A DNA stretch of 64,000 nt, from contig JAIOZI010000001.1 of NCBI GenBank assembly GCA_021740785.1, forward strand, positions 1 through 64,000, in the 5' to 3' direction. This DNA is from Melioribacteraceae bacterium. GTDB taxonomy: Bacteria; Bacteroidota; Ignavibacteria; Ignavibacteriales; Melioribacteraceae. Under the pieces are notes generated by a model. It was not told the DNA's origin and did no database searches. It saw nothing but the letters and a program-made list of their open reading frames with translations. Made by a program: the position numbers and the translations under genes. Below, one piece after another: positions 27,090 to 37,895 of this stretch. Numbering within the stretch: position 1 is the first letter of the stretch; the number at the start of each line of letters is the position of its first letter.

Positions 27090-27093
27090 ATAA

Positions 27094-30000
27094 ATGAAGA
27101 ACGGTGAAAATAAAAAAACGAATAATCCGGAGTTTTGGAAAAGCTTAAAAGAATACTACAACGATCCGGAAGTTTTAAAAGCAAAGGCAAATGAATTTGC
27201 GGATGGAGTTACCGATGATTTTGATCCTTCCGAAATGAGCAGGGTATCGAGAAGAAAATTTTTAGCTCTGCTCTCTGCTTCGGCAGCATTTACTGCAACT
27301 GCATGTTCTGATTACCGGGATAAAGGCGATGTTGTTCCTTATAATGTTAGACCTGAAGGTGTATTACCGGGTAAAGCTAATTATTATGCATCAACTTGCA
27401 GCGGCTGCAGTCAATCATGCGGAATATTAGTAAAGACACGGGAAGGCAGACCAATAAAAATTGACGGCAATTCTGATCATCCGGTAAATAAAGGAAAAAC
27501 ATGTGCAATAGGGCAGGCAAGCATCTTAAATCTATATGATCCGGAAAGATTACAACAGCCGATTATTGATAAGAGAAAATCTTCATGGAAGAAAGCAGAT
27601 ACTGAGATAATTTCTGCACTAAAAGAATCGATGGCAGAGAAAAAAGAAATTGCATTGATCACTCATCAAACCGATTCTCAAACGGAAAAGAAAGTACTTG
27701 ATGATTTTGTCGCCGCCTATCCCAACACAAAAATTTATACTTATGAATTATTTGATTCCGGCAACCGTTACGATGGCTGGAAGAAAGCTTATGGCGTAAC
27801 ACCGCTTCCTTCGATTATGTGGGATAAGGCAAATGTTATTCTATCTCTTGATGCGGACTTTTTAGGAAACGAGGGCAATTATATTGAGGCAATGCGTAAG
27901 TATTCAAGCAGGAGAGATGCTGTTAATAATGCTTCATTCAACAGGTTTTATATTGCTGAAGCAGGCTTAAGCTTAACAGGGATGAGCGCTGATTATCGGT
28001 TCCGATTGAGTCCGGATCTGCAGTTGGAATTTATACTTTCGCTGCTGAATGAAATAGTTTCAAATGATCCTGCGATGAGGACTAAATTAAACTCTGCCGC
28101 TTTCGATTTGATATTCAGAAACTCTTTAGAAAAATTTGCAGAAAAATCGGGACTCGATTACGGGAAGCTTGTTAATCTAGTAATAGATTTTAAGAATAAC
28201 GCCGGTAAATCTATTGTATATGCGGGGGATAAATTAAGTCCGGATGTACATTATGCTGTTAACTTATTCAATTATGTTCTCGGCAACAACAATTTGTATG
28301 ATTATAAATCTGTATTTACTAATCGCCTAGAATTAAGTGACAACAAGGATTTAAAGAATTTAGTTGAATCAATGAACAACGGCATGGTTGGTGCGGTAAT
28401 TCATTATGATACAAATCCTGTTTATCATTTTCCTCCGGAATTAGATTATGCCGCAGCATTGAAGAATGTTAAAACGAGTATTACATTATCCGAATTACCG
28501 AATGAATCAATTGCAGCAAGTTATTATGCGGTACCCATAAATCATTATCTCGAATCTTGGGGCGATTCAAATCCAAGAGTTGGAATTTATAGTTTAAAAC
28601 AGCCGGTGGTTGCGCCGATTTTCGGTACACGGCAAAAAGAATCGATTCTGCTAACATGGATTATCGGTAAAACAGAAGCATATTCAGAAGATATCTATCA
28701 CAGTTATCTTATGGAAAATTTCAAAGACTCAGTTTATGATAAGACCGATTCCGCAGCTACATTTAATCATTTTTGGAATACAGCATTACATGACGGGATA
28801 ATCTCAATTGATGAATCCGCCCGCCCTCCTGTTGATTTTGACATGGCTAATATAAATTTATTGAAACCAAGTACTGCTTCCGGAGGATTCACAGTAATTC
28901 TAAATAAAAATTATTATTTGGGTGACGGCAGATTTTCGAATAATGGCTGGCTTCAGGAAACACCACATCCCGTAACAAAGGTTGCGTGGGATAATTATGC
29001 TTCAATTGCACCTAATACGGCAAAAACACTTGGAGTTGAATTTGGTGATTTTGTACGAATTAAAGTCGATGAAAGAAATGTGGATTTACCTGTAGTTGTC
29101 CAGCCGGGTTTAATTGAGAATTTTGTATCCGTTGAATTGGGTTATGGACGTGAAAACTCGGGCGAGGTTGCAAATGGTGTTGGATTTAATGTGAATGTAC
29201 TGCTTCAGTTTAACGGAAAATCCAAATGGATTATTAATAATGCCGAGGTTGCGAAAACCGGTGAGTCATACGAATTAGTATCTACACAAGAACATCATGC
29301 GCTTGATGACGAGTCTGTGAAAGATTTTCATAAAATTCGCGGAATTATAAAAGAAGGCACTGTTTCTGAATACAAAAAAAATCCTGGATTTATTAAAGAG
29401 CACGATCATGAATTATTCGGAATTACACGCGGACATGAATACAATGATGTAAAATGGGCAATGTCAATTGATTTGAATAAATGTACAAGCTGCAGCGCCT
29501 GCATTACCGCATGTAATGTTGAAAATAATATCCCGGTTGTGGGAAAAGACCAAGTTGGCAGAGGAAGGGAAATGCATTGGATACGGTTGGATCGGTATTA
29601 TTCCGGTACGCCTGAAGAACCAAAAGTAAGTAATCAGCCAATGCTTTGCCAGCACTGTGATAATGCGCCCTGTGAGAATGTTTGTCCGGTTAATGCAACA
29701 AACCACAGCCCGGATGGTTTGAATCAAATGGTTTACAATCGTTGCGTAGGAACTAGGTATTGTGCAAATAACTGTCCGTATAAAGTGCGAAGGTTTAATT
29801 TTTACGATTTCCGTGATCATTTTGCAGATGCATATTATCAGAATGATTTAACTGATTTGACCAACAATCCGGAAGTAACGGTTAGATCGCGCGGAGTTAT
29901 GGAAAAATGTACTTTCTGCGTTCAGAGAATTATGGAAGCCAGATCCGAATCAATTAAAGATGGTAGAAAATTAAAAGGCAGTGATGTACAAACAGCCTGC

Positions 30001-30177
30001 CAGCAAGTTTGTCCTGCAGATGCAATTGTATTCGGTGATGTAAATGAAGAAGGTTCGGAAATTCAAAAGTATAGAGAACACGAACTTGGTTATCATGTAT
30101 TAGAAGAACTTTATGTAAAACCGAATGTAACCTATATTGCAAAATTAAGAAATACCCATTCTTCGGAGGATGTATAG
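27094..30177 (+). CDS. actB: Alternative complex III subunit ActB, iron-sulfur molybdopterin-family protein
   Basis: 1027 residues, a fusion of a molybdopterin-oxidoreductase-like half and an iron-sulfur half, as usual for ActB. The N terminus has [12 protein letters not shown] and a Tat signal ([11 protein letters not shown], arginines 53-54). Cys 102, 105, 109 and 137 form a cluster site at the start of the first half, which in known ActB carries no molybdenum cofactor. From residue 797, four ferredoxin-type Cys groups follow ([47 protein letters not shown] with CQQVCP). It faces the periplasm and overlaps actC by one base. Confidence 0.95.
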   Translation: MKNGENKKTNNPEFWKSLKEYYNDPEVLKAKANEFADGVTDDFDPSEMSRVSRRKFLALLSASAAFTATACSDYRDKGDVVPYNVRPEGVLPGKANYYASTCSGCSQSCGILVKTREGRPIKIDGNSDHPVNKGKTCAIGQASILNLYDPERLQQPIIDKRKSSWKKADTEIISALKESMAEKKEIALITHQTDSQTEKKVLDDFVAAYPNTKIYTYELFDSGNRYDGWKKAYGVTPLPSIMWDKANVILSLDADFLGNEGNYIEAMRKYSSRRDAVNNASFNRFYIAEAGLSLTGMSADYRFRLSPDLQLEFILSLLNEIVSNDPAMRTKLNSAAFDLIFRNSLEKFAEKSGLDYGKLVNLVIDFKNNAGKSIVYAGDKLSPDVHYAVNLFNYVLGNNNLYDYKSVFTNRLELSDNKDLKNLVESMNNGMVGAVIHYDTNPVYHFPPELDYAAALKNVKTSITLSELPNESIAASYYAVPINHYLESWGDSNPRVGIYSLKQPVVAPIFGTRQKESILLTWIIGKTEAYSEDIYHSYLMENFKDSVYDKTDSAATFNHFWNTALHDGIISIDESARPPVDFDMANINLLKPSTASGGFTVILNKNYYLGDGRFSNNGWLQETPHPVTKVAWDNYASIAPNTAKTLGVEFGDFVRIKVDERNVDLPVVVQPGLIENFVSVELGYGRENSGEVANGVGFNVNVLLQFNGKSKWIINNAEVAKTGESYELVSTQEHHALDDESVKDFHKIRGIIKEGTVSEYKKNPGFIKEHDHELFGITRGHEYNDVKWAMSIDLNKCTSCSACITACNVENNIPVVGKDQVGRGREMHWIRLDRYYSGTPEEPKVSNQPMLCQHCDNAPCENVCPVNATNHSPDGLNQMVYNRCVGTRYCANNCPYKVRRFNFYDFRDHFADAYYQNDLTDLTNNPEVTVRSRGVMEKCTFCVQRIMEARSESIKDGRKLKGSDVQTACQQVCPADAIVFGDVNEEGSEIQKYREHELGYHVLEELYVKPNVTYIAKLRNTHSSEDV

Positions 30178-31544
30178 TGAGTGGTCTTGATTATACACAA
30201 GAAATTTCGGTTGTAGAAGGTCAACCGTCATTACGTGAGATTGAAGATTTAATATCAAAACCGTTAGACAGCAAGCCGGATAAAAAATATTACATTGCAC
30301 TGGCAATTACAATGACCATGCTGGGAATCGGTGTAATTGCCCTTGGCTTATCTTTTTATTATGGTACCGGTCTTTGGGGAAATAATAACCCGGTTGGATG
30401 GGGATTCCCGATTGTCAACTTTGTTTTTTGGGTTGGTATTGGTCATGCTGGTACTCTTATTTCAGCTATCTTATTTTTATTCAGACAAAAATGGAGAAAT
30501 GGTATTGCCCGTTTTGCCGAGGGTATGACAATTTTTGCTGTAATGACAGCAGGAATTTTTCCCTTAATTCATGTCGGAAGACCTTGGCTTGCCGGATATT
30601 TAATCCCGTATCCTAATCAACATTCTCTCTGGGTTAATTTTACATCACCATTGCTCTGGGATGTTTTTGCTGTAAGTACATATTTAACTGTCTCATTTAT
30701 TTTTTGGTATGTTGGACTAATCCCGGATTTTGCAACTCTTCGAGACCGAACAACTAACAAACTTAAAAAAATCATCTATTCTACTTTTAGTTTGGGCTGG
30801 AGGCATTCAAACCGTCACTGGCAGCATTATGAAATGGTTTACTTAATACTTGCCGGTTTTGCCACGCCGCTGGTATTATCCGTTCACACAATTGTAAGTT
30901 TCGATTTTGCAGTATCAATTTTACCCGGATGGCATACAACAATTTTCCCTCCGTATTTTGTGGCTGGGGCAGTATTCTCCGGATTTGCAATGGTGCAAAA
31001 TGTCTTGATCTTCATCAGGAAAATATTCAATTATGAACATATTATAACCGTCGATACTCTCGAAAAGATGAATAAAATAATTTTGCTAACGGGCAGTATG
31101 GTTGGTTATGCTTATGCTATGGAATTTTTTATTGCATGGTACAGCGGTGTTCAACCGGAACAATTTACATTTATAAACAGAGCATTCGGACCATACACTT
31201 GGGCTTACTGGATTATGGTTTCGTGTAATGTGATATTCCCTCAGCTATTCTGGTTTAAGAAAATCCGAACGACTATTCCAGTAATGTTTGTTATCGGCGT
31301 TCTTGTAAACGTTGGAATGTGGTTTGAAAGATTTGTAATTACTGTCACTTCTCTGTCAAGAGATTATCTGCCTTCAAGCTGGGCTTATTATGCTCCGACT
31401 CTAACAGATGCCGGAATATTAATCGGCAGTTTCGGTCTATTTTTCACTTTACTTTTATTATTCACAAAAACATTACCTGTTGTATCAATTGCCGAAGTTA
31501 AAGCAGTTGTCAAAGGTTCTCAACCATCTCATGGGGATCATTAA
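30177..31544 (+). CDS. actC: Alternative complex III subunit ActC, NrfD/PsrC-type membrane protein
   Basis: 455 residues with about ten membrane helices of the NrfD/PsrC family. This subunit would hold the quinol-binding site next to ActB. Typical stretches are [52 protein letters not shown] and [13 protein letters not shown]. It starts at GTG 30177, overlapping the last base of the actB stop (TAGTG), so translation is likely coupled. Confidence 0.95.
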   Translation: MSGLDYTQEISVVEGQPSLREIEDLISKPLDSKPDKKYYIALAITMTMLGIGVIALGLSFYYGTGLWGNNNPVGWGFPIVNFVFWVGIGHAGTLISAILFLFRQKWRNGIARFAEGMTIFAVMTAGIFPLIHVGRPWLAGYLIPYPNQHSLWVNFTSPLLWDVFAVSTYLTVSFIFWYVGLIPDFATLRDRTTNKLKKIIYSTFSLGWRHSNRHWQHYEMVYLILAGFATPLVLSVHTIVSFDFAVSILPGWHTTIFPPYFVAGAVFSGFAMVQNVLIFIRKIFNYEHIITVDTLEKMNKIILLTGSMVGYAYAMEFFIAWYSGVQPEQFTFINRAFGPYTWAYWIMVSCNVIFPQLFWFKKIRTTIPVMFVIGVLVNVGMWFERFVITVTSLSRDYLPSSWAYYAPTLTDAGILIGSFGLFFTLLLLFTKTLPVVSIAEVKAVVKGSQPSHGDH

Positions 31545-31546
31545 TA

Positions 31547-32686
31547 ATGAGTGATAAAGTTTTATTTTCTTACACAGGAATTTTTGATAAAGTTGATGAT
31601 ATTATACATGCTGCGGAAAAGGTTGCAGATGCAGGCTACACTAAATATGATGTAAATACGCCTTACCCGGTACATGGAATGGACGGCGCAATGAAGTTGA
31701 AACCGTCCAAGCTTGGATATGCCGCACTTGTTTTTGGGCTCTCCGGTCTTCTTGCCGCTTTGTTAACTATGTATTGGATGGTGGTTGCTGATTATCCCAT
31801 TGTTATAGGCGGTAAACCGTTTTTTGCTTTCCCGGCATTTGTCCCGATTATTTTTGAAGTAACTGTACTTGCAGCATCAATCGGAACTGTTATGACGATG
31901 TTATTTCTTTTCTTCAAATTCCCGAATAATAAGCATCCTCTGCATGATACCGATTATATGAAACATGTTTCCAGTGATAAATACGGTATTTCAATTCAAG
32001 CCGATGATCCGGCGTTTAATGAAAATGAAGTAAAATCATTTCTTGAAAGTATCGGTGCTCAAGAAATTACCCCAATTTATTTTGAAGAAAATGAATATGG
32101 ATATTCTGCCAAGATATTCGAACCCAAATTTATCGGGTTCTTAATTATTACCGCGTTTCTTGTTTCCGGTGCAACATATTTCTCATTAAATAAATTAATG
32201 TTTATGACCCCATTTAACTGGATGATGGAACAGGGGAAAGCCGTACCTCAGGAATACAACGAAATATTTGCAAATGCTAGATCGATGCAGCAGCCTGTTA
32301 AAGGCACAATATCAAGAGGAAATCTGCCTTATGAATTTAAAGGTAAACCGGAAGAGGCTGAAAGAGTTTTGTTAAATCCGCTGCAATTAAATGAAAAGAA
32401 TCTTACGATGGGAAAAGCAAACTTTAACATTTACTGCAGTCCGTGTCATGGTTATTTCGGTGAAGGCGACAGCCGTATGCGCGGTCAATTTCCTAACCCG
32501 CCAAGTCTTCATTCTGAAAAAGCTAGAAATTGGAGCGACGGTAGAATATACCATATTATTTCGGATGGTCAGAATATAATGCCTTCTTATTCATCACAAT
32601 TAACCAGGCAGGAAAGATGGGCAACCGTACTATATATTCGAGCATTACAACGTTCTTTAAATGCCAAGGAGTCTGACTTAAAATGA
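31547..32686 (+). CDS. ActD-ActE fusion: DUF3341 membrane domain plus monoheme cytochrome c
   Basis: 379 residues join two subunits that are usually separate. Residues 1-about 180 are ActD (DUF3341): LFSYTGIFDKVDDIIHAAEK, TPYPVHGMD, and two membrane helices (about 57-80 and 98-123). From about 190 there is a third helix (195-215) and then an ActE-like monoheme cytochrome c with CSPCH at 297-301 and a likely Met ligand in QNIMPSYSSQL. No stop or start signal interrupts the join. It overlaps actF by four bases. ActD is structural in known complexes; ActE carries electrons onward. Confidence 0.9.
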   Translation: MSDKVLFSYTGIFDKVDDIIHAAEKVADAGYTKYDVNTPYPVHGMDGAMKLKPSKLGYAALVFGLSGLLAALLTMYWMVVADYPIVIGGKPFFAFPAFVPIIFEVTVLAASIGTVMTMLFLFFKFPNNKHPLHDTDYMKHVSSDKYGISIQADDPAFNENEVKSFLESIGAQEITPIYFEENEYGYSAKIFEPKFIGFLIITAFLVSGATYFSLNKLMFMTPFNWMMEQGKAVPQEYNEIFANARSMQQPVKGTISRGNLPYEFKGKPEEAERVLLNPLQLNEKNLTMGKANFNIYCSPCHGYFGEGDSRMRGQFPNPPSLHSEKARNWSDGRIYHIISDGQNIMPSYSSQLTRQERWATVLYIRALQRSLNAKESDLK

Positions 32687-33867
32687 GTTCAACATCAATA
32701 GAATACACAAAGAAAGATTTACCCTCTAATGTTACAAAACTTGGTGCAGCGCTGGTTGTAATAGGATTAGTTATAACTATCTTAGCATATTTTATTGATC
32801 ACACAAGAAGCGCTTTCAATAATTTGATTTTGTTAATGTTCCTAAGCAGCGTGGGTGTTGGATCGCTATTTTTAGTTGTAATCGAATATCTCGGGGGAGC
32901 CGTTTGGAGTGTCCCGTTTAGAAGAATCAGTGAATTTTTCGGAGCGGTATTACTTATTCTTCCTATTATCGCAATACCGGTGTATTTTAATTTACATGAT
33001 CTATTCCATTGGACGCATATTGAAAGTGTAGCAGGTGATAAGCTTCTCGAAGAAAAATCACCTTATTTGAATGAGATGTTTTTTACAATACGGGTATTAG
33101 CTTACTTTTTGATCTGGATAATGTTTTATCTAGTGATAACTAGAAACTCTAGAAAACAGGATGTTTCCGGTGATCAAAAATTAACCAAAAAGAATATTCG
33201 GTATTCGGCAATTTTCATACCTGTATTCGCTATTACTCTTACCTTTGCCTCTATTGATTGGCTTATGAGTTTGGAACCACATTGGTTTTCAACTATTTTC
33301 GGTATTTATTATTTCTCAGGTACCGTATTAACAGCCCTCGCAATCGCTACTTTTGCGATTGTATCATTAAACGAAAAAGGTCTTTTGGTAAAAGGCATTA
33401 CAAAAGATCACTATTACAGTTTGGGTGCTTTGATGTTTGCGTTTACCAACTTTTGGGCATACATTGCTTTCAGTCAATATTTATTGATTTGGTATGCAAA
33501 CCTTCCTGAAGAAACATTTTGGTTTTTAGCTAGATGGGAAGGGAGCTGGATGTATTTTTCAATCGGGTTGATAATTGTTAGATTTTTAGTTCCATATATT
33601 GGATTACTTTCCCAGCCATCGAAAATGAATCCGAAGCGGCTTAAAATAATGTCAGTCTGGATTTTATTCGCCCATATTTATGATCTTTACTGGTTAATCA
33701 TGCCTACATATAGTAAGGATGGAATTGTTTTCGGCTGGATTGAATTTGGTTTTCCGTTATTAGCCGGGGGAATTTTAATCTTAGTATTTAACATGAGAGC
33801 AAAAAATCAGAATTTGGTTCCTATTGGTGATCCCAAACTGAAACGGGGATTGAATTTTAGACTTTAA
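32683..33867 (+). CDS. actF: Alternative complex III subunit ActF, membrane protein
   Basis: 394 residues with about ten membrane helices and no heme motif, related in overall plan to ActC. Typical stretches are FNNLILLMFLSSVGVGSLF, EYLGGAVWSVPFRRISEFFG, FASIDWLMSLEPHWFSTIFG and YYFSGTVLTALAI. The ATG start overlaps the actDE stop, and the next cytochrome gene begins seven bases after its stop. Confidence 0.93.
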   Translation: MSSTSIEYTKKDLPSNVTKLGAALVVIGLVITILAYFIDHTRSAFNNLILLMFLSSVGVGSLFLVVIEYLGGAVWSVPFRRISEFFGAVLLILPIIAIPVYFNLHDLFHWTHIESVAGDKLLEEKSPYLNEMFFTIRVLAYFLIWIMFYLVITRNSRKQDVSGDQKLTKKNIRYSAIFIPVFAITLTFASIDWLMSLEPHWFSTIFGIYYFSGTVLTALAIATFAIVSLNEKGLLVKGITKDHYYSLGALMFAFTNFWAYIAFSQYLLIWYANLPEETFWFLARWEGSWMYFSIGLIIVRFLVPYIGLLSQPSKMNPKRLKIMSVWILFAHIYDLYWLIMPTYSKDGIVFGWIEFGFPLLAGGILILVFNMRAKNQNLVPIGDPKLKRGLNFRL

Positions 33868-33874
33868 CAGGAAT

Positions 33875-34816
33875 ATGGGAATGAATAAAAATAAATATGA
33901 ATATGAATTAGATTTTAAATCACTGTTAAAAAATCCCGAAAGATTATTTGGCTGGATTTTTCCATATTTTTTAGTTGTAATAATTATACTCGGTGTGTTT
34001 TATCTAAAAAATCTCAATTACTTTACTATTAATGATAGCTCACCTGCAATTACAGATTCAACCTTCATGATTATTGATAGAGACATTCCTATGAAGAAGG
34101 GTGGAATTAGACCAGCCGTTGATCTATCAACAATCCAGAATCCATCTGGTGAAATGATTGAGAAAGGGAAAGAATTATATTCTGCAAACTGTGCATCTTG
34201 CCATGGCGATAATGGATTAGGCGATGGAGCTGCCGGAGTTGCATTAAATCCCAAACCCAGGAATTTTGAAACCAAAGAAGGGTGGACTAACGGAAGAACG
34301 TTCAGCGACATGTATAAAACCTTACAGGAAGGAATACTACAAAATGGAATGGCAGCTTATGAATATATTCCACCTGAAGATAGAGTTGCGATGATAAATT
34401 ATGTCAGAACGTTTTCGGATTTCCCGGAAATAACTGATGAAGAAGTTGATAATCTTGATTTGACATATCAATTATCGGAAGGAACAGAAATACCAAATCA
34501 AATACCGGTAAAGCTTGCAATCGAAAAAATTCTAAATGAAAAAGGTATCTCGGAACCAAAATTGAAATCAATTATTATCGACATATTTAGTTCCAACGAT
34601 GTTGAAATTACCGGATTGATAAAAGATGTTGCCGACGATTCAAAGCGGCTAATTTATAATTTTGCAGCTGACCGAGCGCCTGCTGATTTCGAATCTTTTA
34701 AAGAGTCGGTATTTTCTGATCCATTAAAGTGGGGATTTAACAGTAAAGTAGTTTTGCTGTCAAATGATGATTTGGAATTGATATTTAATTATTTGAACGA
34801 AAAGACAAAAGCGTAA
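33875..34816 (+). CDS. Membrane-anchored monoheme cytochrome c
   Basis: 313 residues. One membrane helix (about 26-44) anchors a periplasmic cytochrome c domain with CASCH at 106-110, GLGDGAAG after it and a possible Met ligand in QNGMAAYEYIP. The C-terminal 110 residues (from about 200) are helical, carry no heme motif and I do not recognise them. Its place between actF and the oxidase genes suggests a shuttle between complex III and the oxidase, which is an inference. ATG 33881 is an alternative start. Confidence 0.82.
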   Translation: MGMNKNKYEYELDFKSLLKNPERLFGWIFPYFLVVIIILGVFYLKNLNYFTINDSSPAITDSTFMIIDRDIPMKKGGIRPAVDLSTIQNPSGEMIEKGKELYSANCASCHGDNGLGDGAAGVALNPKPRNFETKEGWTNGRTFSDMYKTLQEGILQNGMAAYEYIPPEDRVAMINYVRTFSDFPEITDEEVDNLDLTYQLSEGTEIPNQIPVKLAIEKILNEKGISEPKLKSIIIDIFSSNDVEITGLIKDVADDSKRLIYNFAADRAPADFESFKESVFSDPLKWGFNSKVVLLSNDDLELIFNYLNEKTKA

Positions 34817-34830
34817 GATGAAGGTTGATT

Positions 34831-35622
34831 ATGTTAAGACTAGGAAGACTGGTAATAATATTACTGGTAGTATTTTTATCGAGCATGACAGCTCAGGATT
34901 CGGAAATTGAAATTGGAATTGATGAAAAGTTAGGCGATTACATACCACTGGATGTAGAATTTATTAATTCCGAAGGTGATACAGTTTCATTTGCCGAACT
35001 CATTGATAAACCTGTTCTTTTAGCATTAGTGTATTATGAATGCCCGGATATCTGCAGTCCTTTGTTAGCGGAATTAGCTTGGGTTGTTGAAAAAGTTGAT
35101 TTGGTTCCAAACGAAGATTTTGAAGTGATCACACTTAGCTTTGATCACAGGGAAACGACCAAACTTGCTGAGAAGTGGAAAAGAACTTACTTTCAATCAT
35201 TCAAGAAACCTTTTCCTGAAGATGCTTGGTCTTTTCTAACCGGTGACAGCACAACAATAAAGCGCGTTACCGATGCGGTTGGTTTTTACTTCAAACCAAC
35301 GAGCGACAGCATGTATCTTCATGCGGGAGCTTTGATAACTTTGTCGCCAAAAGGAAAAATATCACGTTATATTTTTGGTTCGCAGTATAATCAGTTTGAT
35401 ATTAAAATGGCTTTGTTGGATGCCGAAGCCGGAAAAACTAATCCGACAATTTCAAAAGTTCTTCAATTTTGTTTTAGTTATGATCCGGAAGGAAGAGCAT
35501 ATACACTTAATATTACTAGAATAATCGGTACCATTATGCTTTTAGCTGTAGGAATATTTTTAACGGTACTTATAGTTAAAAAGAAGAAAGAAGAAAAAAA
35601 CGAAGATAAGGAGTTTGAATAA
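34831..35622 (+). CDS. SCO1/SenC-family copper chaperone
   Basis: A thioredoxin-fold protein that helps load the CuA site of cytochrome oxidase. ATG 34831 is preferred because AAGG lies six bases upstream; TTG 34825 in frame has no room for a ribosome-binding site. A signal peptide (LVIILLVVFLSSMTAQ) precedes the copper motif YYECPDICSPLL (CPDIC), with the partner His in MYLHAGAL. A C-terminal membrane helix (GTIMLLAVGIFLTVLIV) is followed by a Lys/Glu-rich tail, so it is probably anchored at its C terminus. It abuts the oxidase subunit I gene. Confidence 0.92.
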   Translation: MLRLGRLVIILLVVFLSSMTAQDSEIEIGIDEKLGDYIPLDVEFINSEGDTVSFAELIDKPVLLALVYYECPDICSPLLAELAWVVEKVDLVPNEDFEVITLSFDHRETTKLAEKWKRTYFQSFKKPFPEDAWSFLTGDSTTIKRVTDAVGFYFKPTSDSMYLHAGALITLSPKGKISRYIFGSQYNQFDIKMALLDAEAGKTNPTISKVLQFCFSYDPEGRAYTLNITRIIGTIMLLAVGIFLTVLIVKKKKEEKNEDKEFE

Positions 35623-37266
35623 ATGTCGAACGGAACCGTTGCAGCAACGGAAAAGAATTTTTATGAAGAAGGAACGAGCCGGCATAAAGGAATACTTGGA
35701 TGGTTATTAAGTACGGATCATAAAAGAATAGGGTTGATGTACTTAGTAACGATTGCATCTTTTTTTATTGTCGGTGTAATTATCGGTGTATTTATGCGCT
35801 TAGAATTAATTGCTCCCGGTCCTACAATTATGGAAGCGCAGACATATAATACATTATTTACTCTTCACGGCGTAATAATGATTTTCCTATTTATCATACC
35901 CGGGCTTCCGGCAATTTTTGGTAATTTCTTTTTACCGTTACAACTCGGGGCAAAAGATGTTGCATTCCCGAGACTTAATTTATTATCGTACTGGATTTAT
36001 TTAATCGGCGCTTTTTTAGTATTGCTTTCGTTAGTGTTACCGGGCGGTCCAATTGATACCGGATGGACATTTTATATCCCTTACAGTGTACGTTCAACAA
36101 CAAATGTTTCACTTGCAATTTTTGCAGCGTTCGTTCTTGGTTTTTCATCTATTTTAACCGGACTAAATTTTATCACCACTGTTCACAGGCTGCGTGCACC
36201 GGGAATGACGTTTTTCAGAATGCCGTTATTCGTGTGGTCAACTTATGCCACAGCGTGGATTCAGGTTATTGCCACACCTGTAATCGGTATTACTATTTTA
36301 CTCGTAATAATTGAACGTGCGTTCGGTGTTGGTATTTTTGATCCGGCTTTAGGCGGTGACCCGATCTTATTTCAGCATTTATTTTGGATTTATTCACATC
36401 CGGCTGTTTATATAATGATTTTACCAGCTATGGGTGTAGTTTCTGAAATAATTCCAACCTTTGCCAGAAGAACCATCTTCGGATATAAAGCAATCGCGAT
36501 GTCGAGCTTAGCAATTGCATTTGTCGGATATCTTGTCTGGGCTCATCACATGTTTACAAGTGGAATCAGTGATACTGCAAGATGGATATTTTCACTGCTT
36601 ACTTTTATCGTCGCACTTCCGAGTGGAGTAAAAGTTTTTAATTGGGTCGCAACTCTCTACAAAGGTTCTATTGATCCCAAACCGCCATTTTTGTGGGTGA
36701 TGAATTTTATCGTTCTTTTTTCTATCGGCGGTTTAACCGGTTTAGTTGTCGGATCATTATCTACTGATATTCATCTGCACGACACATACTTTGTTGTTGC
36801 TCATTTTCATTATGTTATGTTTGGTGGAACAGGTACAATATTTTTTGCGGCACTCTATTATTGGTTTCCGAAAATGTTTGGTAAATCATATAATATTAAA
36901 TTGGCAAATGTTGGAGTAGCATTATTTTTTATTGCATTCAACATGCTCTATTTCCCGAAATTTATTCTCGGTTATATGGGAATGCCCCGTAGATATTTTG
37001 ATTATTTACCTGAATTTCAATCTTTACAGTTAGTTTCAACCATCGGTTCATGGCTGATGTTAATAACTATGATTATTGTTTTTGGAAATTTGATTCATAG
37101 TCTTTTCAAAGGGAAAAAGTCACACTCAAATCCCTGGGGTGGAGTAACATTAGAATGGCATACAAGTTCACCTCCGCCGCTTGAAAACTTTCATGAAATT
37201 CCAACAGTTAATCATGAACCTTACGATTTTAGTCAATTAAAGGAGATGGATTATGAGTCAAAATGA
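35623..37266 (+). CDS. ctaD: Cytochrome c oxidase subunit I, A2 type
   Basis: The catalytic subunit reducing oxygen, with 547 residues and about 12 membrane helices. Heme a ligands are His82 (TLHGVIM) and His396 (AHFHYVM), the heme a3 ligand is His394, and CuB ligands are His259, His308 and His309 (WAHHMFTSG). Tyr263 is the crosslink residue. WIYSHPAVY at 256-263 lacks the Glu of HPEVY and has the Tyr-Ser pair that defines A2 oxidases such as the Rhodothermus caa3 enzyme. It overlaps subunit III by 14 bases. Confidence 0.97.
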   Translation: MSNGTVAATEKNFYEEGTSRHKGILGWLLSTDHKRIGLMYLVTIASFFIVGVIIGVFMRLELIAPGPTIMEAQTYNTLFTLHGVIMIFLFIIPGLPAIFGNFFLPLQLGAKDVAFPRLNLLSYWIYLIGAFLVLLSLVLPGGPIDTGWTFYIPYSVRSTTNVSLAIFAAFVLGFSSILTGLNFITTVHRLRAPGMTFFRMPLFVWSTYATAWIQVIATPVIGITILLVIIERAFGVGIFDPALGGDPILFQHLFWIYSHPAVYIMILPAMGVVSEIIPTFARRTIFGYKAIAMSSLAIAFVGYLVWAHHMFTSGISDTARWIFSLLTFIVALPSGVKVFNWVATLYKGSIDPKPPFLWVMNFIVLFSIGGLTGLVVGSLSTDIHLHDTYFVVAHFHYVMFGGTGTIFFAALYYWFPKMFGKSYNIKLANVGVALFFIAFNMLYFPKFILGYMGMPRRYFDYLPEFQSLQLVSTIGSWLMLITMIIVFGNLIHSLFKGKKSHSNPWGGVTLEWHTSSPPPLENFHEIPTVNHEPYDFSQLKEMDYESK

Positions 37267-37885
37267 TCACGCTGTGACTGCGAACGATCAGCATGTTCAT
37301 AGAGATGACATCGGCTCGAAGATGGGAATGTGGTTGTTCCTGTTTACGGAGTTATTGTTATTCGGCGGGATGTTCTTGATTTATGCAGTGTATCGATTCC
37401 AGCACACGGAATTGTTTAAGCTTGCTGCCCTTGAACTTGATACCGCCGTGGGAACGCTTAATACTATTATTTTATTGACGAGCAGTTTGACTGTAGCATT
37501 GGCAATAACTGCACTTCAGAAAGGTAATAAATTTTTATCGATTCTAAATCTGGTTATTACCATCGTGTTTGCACTTACGTTCATGGTAAATAAATTTTTT
37601 GAGTGGAGTGTTAAGTTTTCTCATGGTATTTATCCGGGTTCTGAAGATTTGACAAGTAAGCAAAATGGCGAGATTTTATTTTTCGGACTTTATTATGTGA
37701 TGACAGGTCTGCATGGTTTACACGTTGTTATCGGTGTTGCATTGTTAACCTATGTGCTTGTTCTTATTATAAAAAACAAAATTACTTCTGAAAACTTTAT
37801 AAAATTAGAAAACTCGGGACTCTATTGGCACCTTGTAGATTTAATCTGGATATTCCTTTTCCCGTTGTTCTATTTAATACATTGA
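37253..37885 (+). CDS. ctaE: Cytochrome c oxidase subunit III
   Basis: 210 residues with five membrane helices, the short bacterial form. Signatures are KMGMWLFLFTELLLFGGMF near the N terminus, YYVMTGLHGLHVVIG, and YWHLVDLIWIFLFPLFYL at the C terminus. It stabilises subunit I and its proton uptake. The ATG lies inside the end of ctaD. Confidence 0.95.
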   Translation: MSQNDHAVTANDQHVHRDDIGSKMGMWLFLFTELLLFGGMFLIYAVYRFQHTELFKLAALELDTAVGTLNTIILLTSSLTVALAITALQKGNKFLSILNLVITIVFALTFMVNKFFEWSVKFSHGIYPGSEDLTSKQNGEILFFGLYYVMTGLHGLHVVIGVALLTYVLVLIIKNKITSENFIKLENSGLYWHLVDLIWIFLFPLFYLIH

Positions 37886-37895
37886 GGAAATCATA

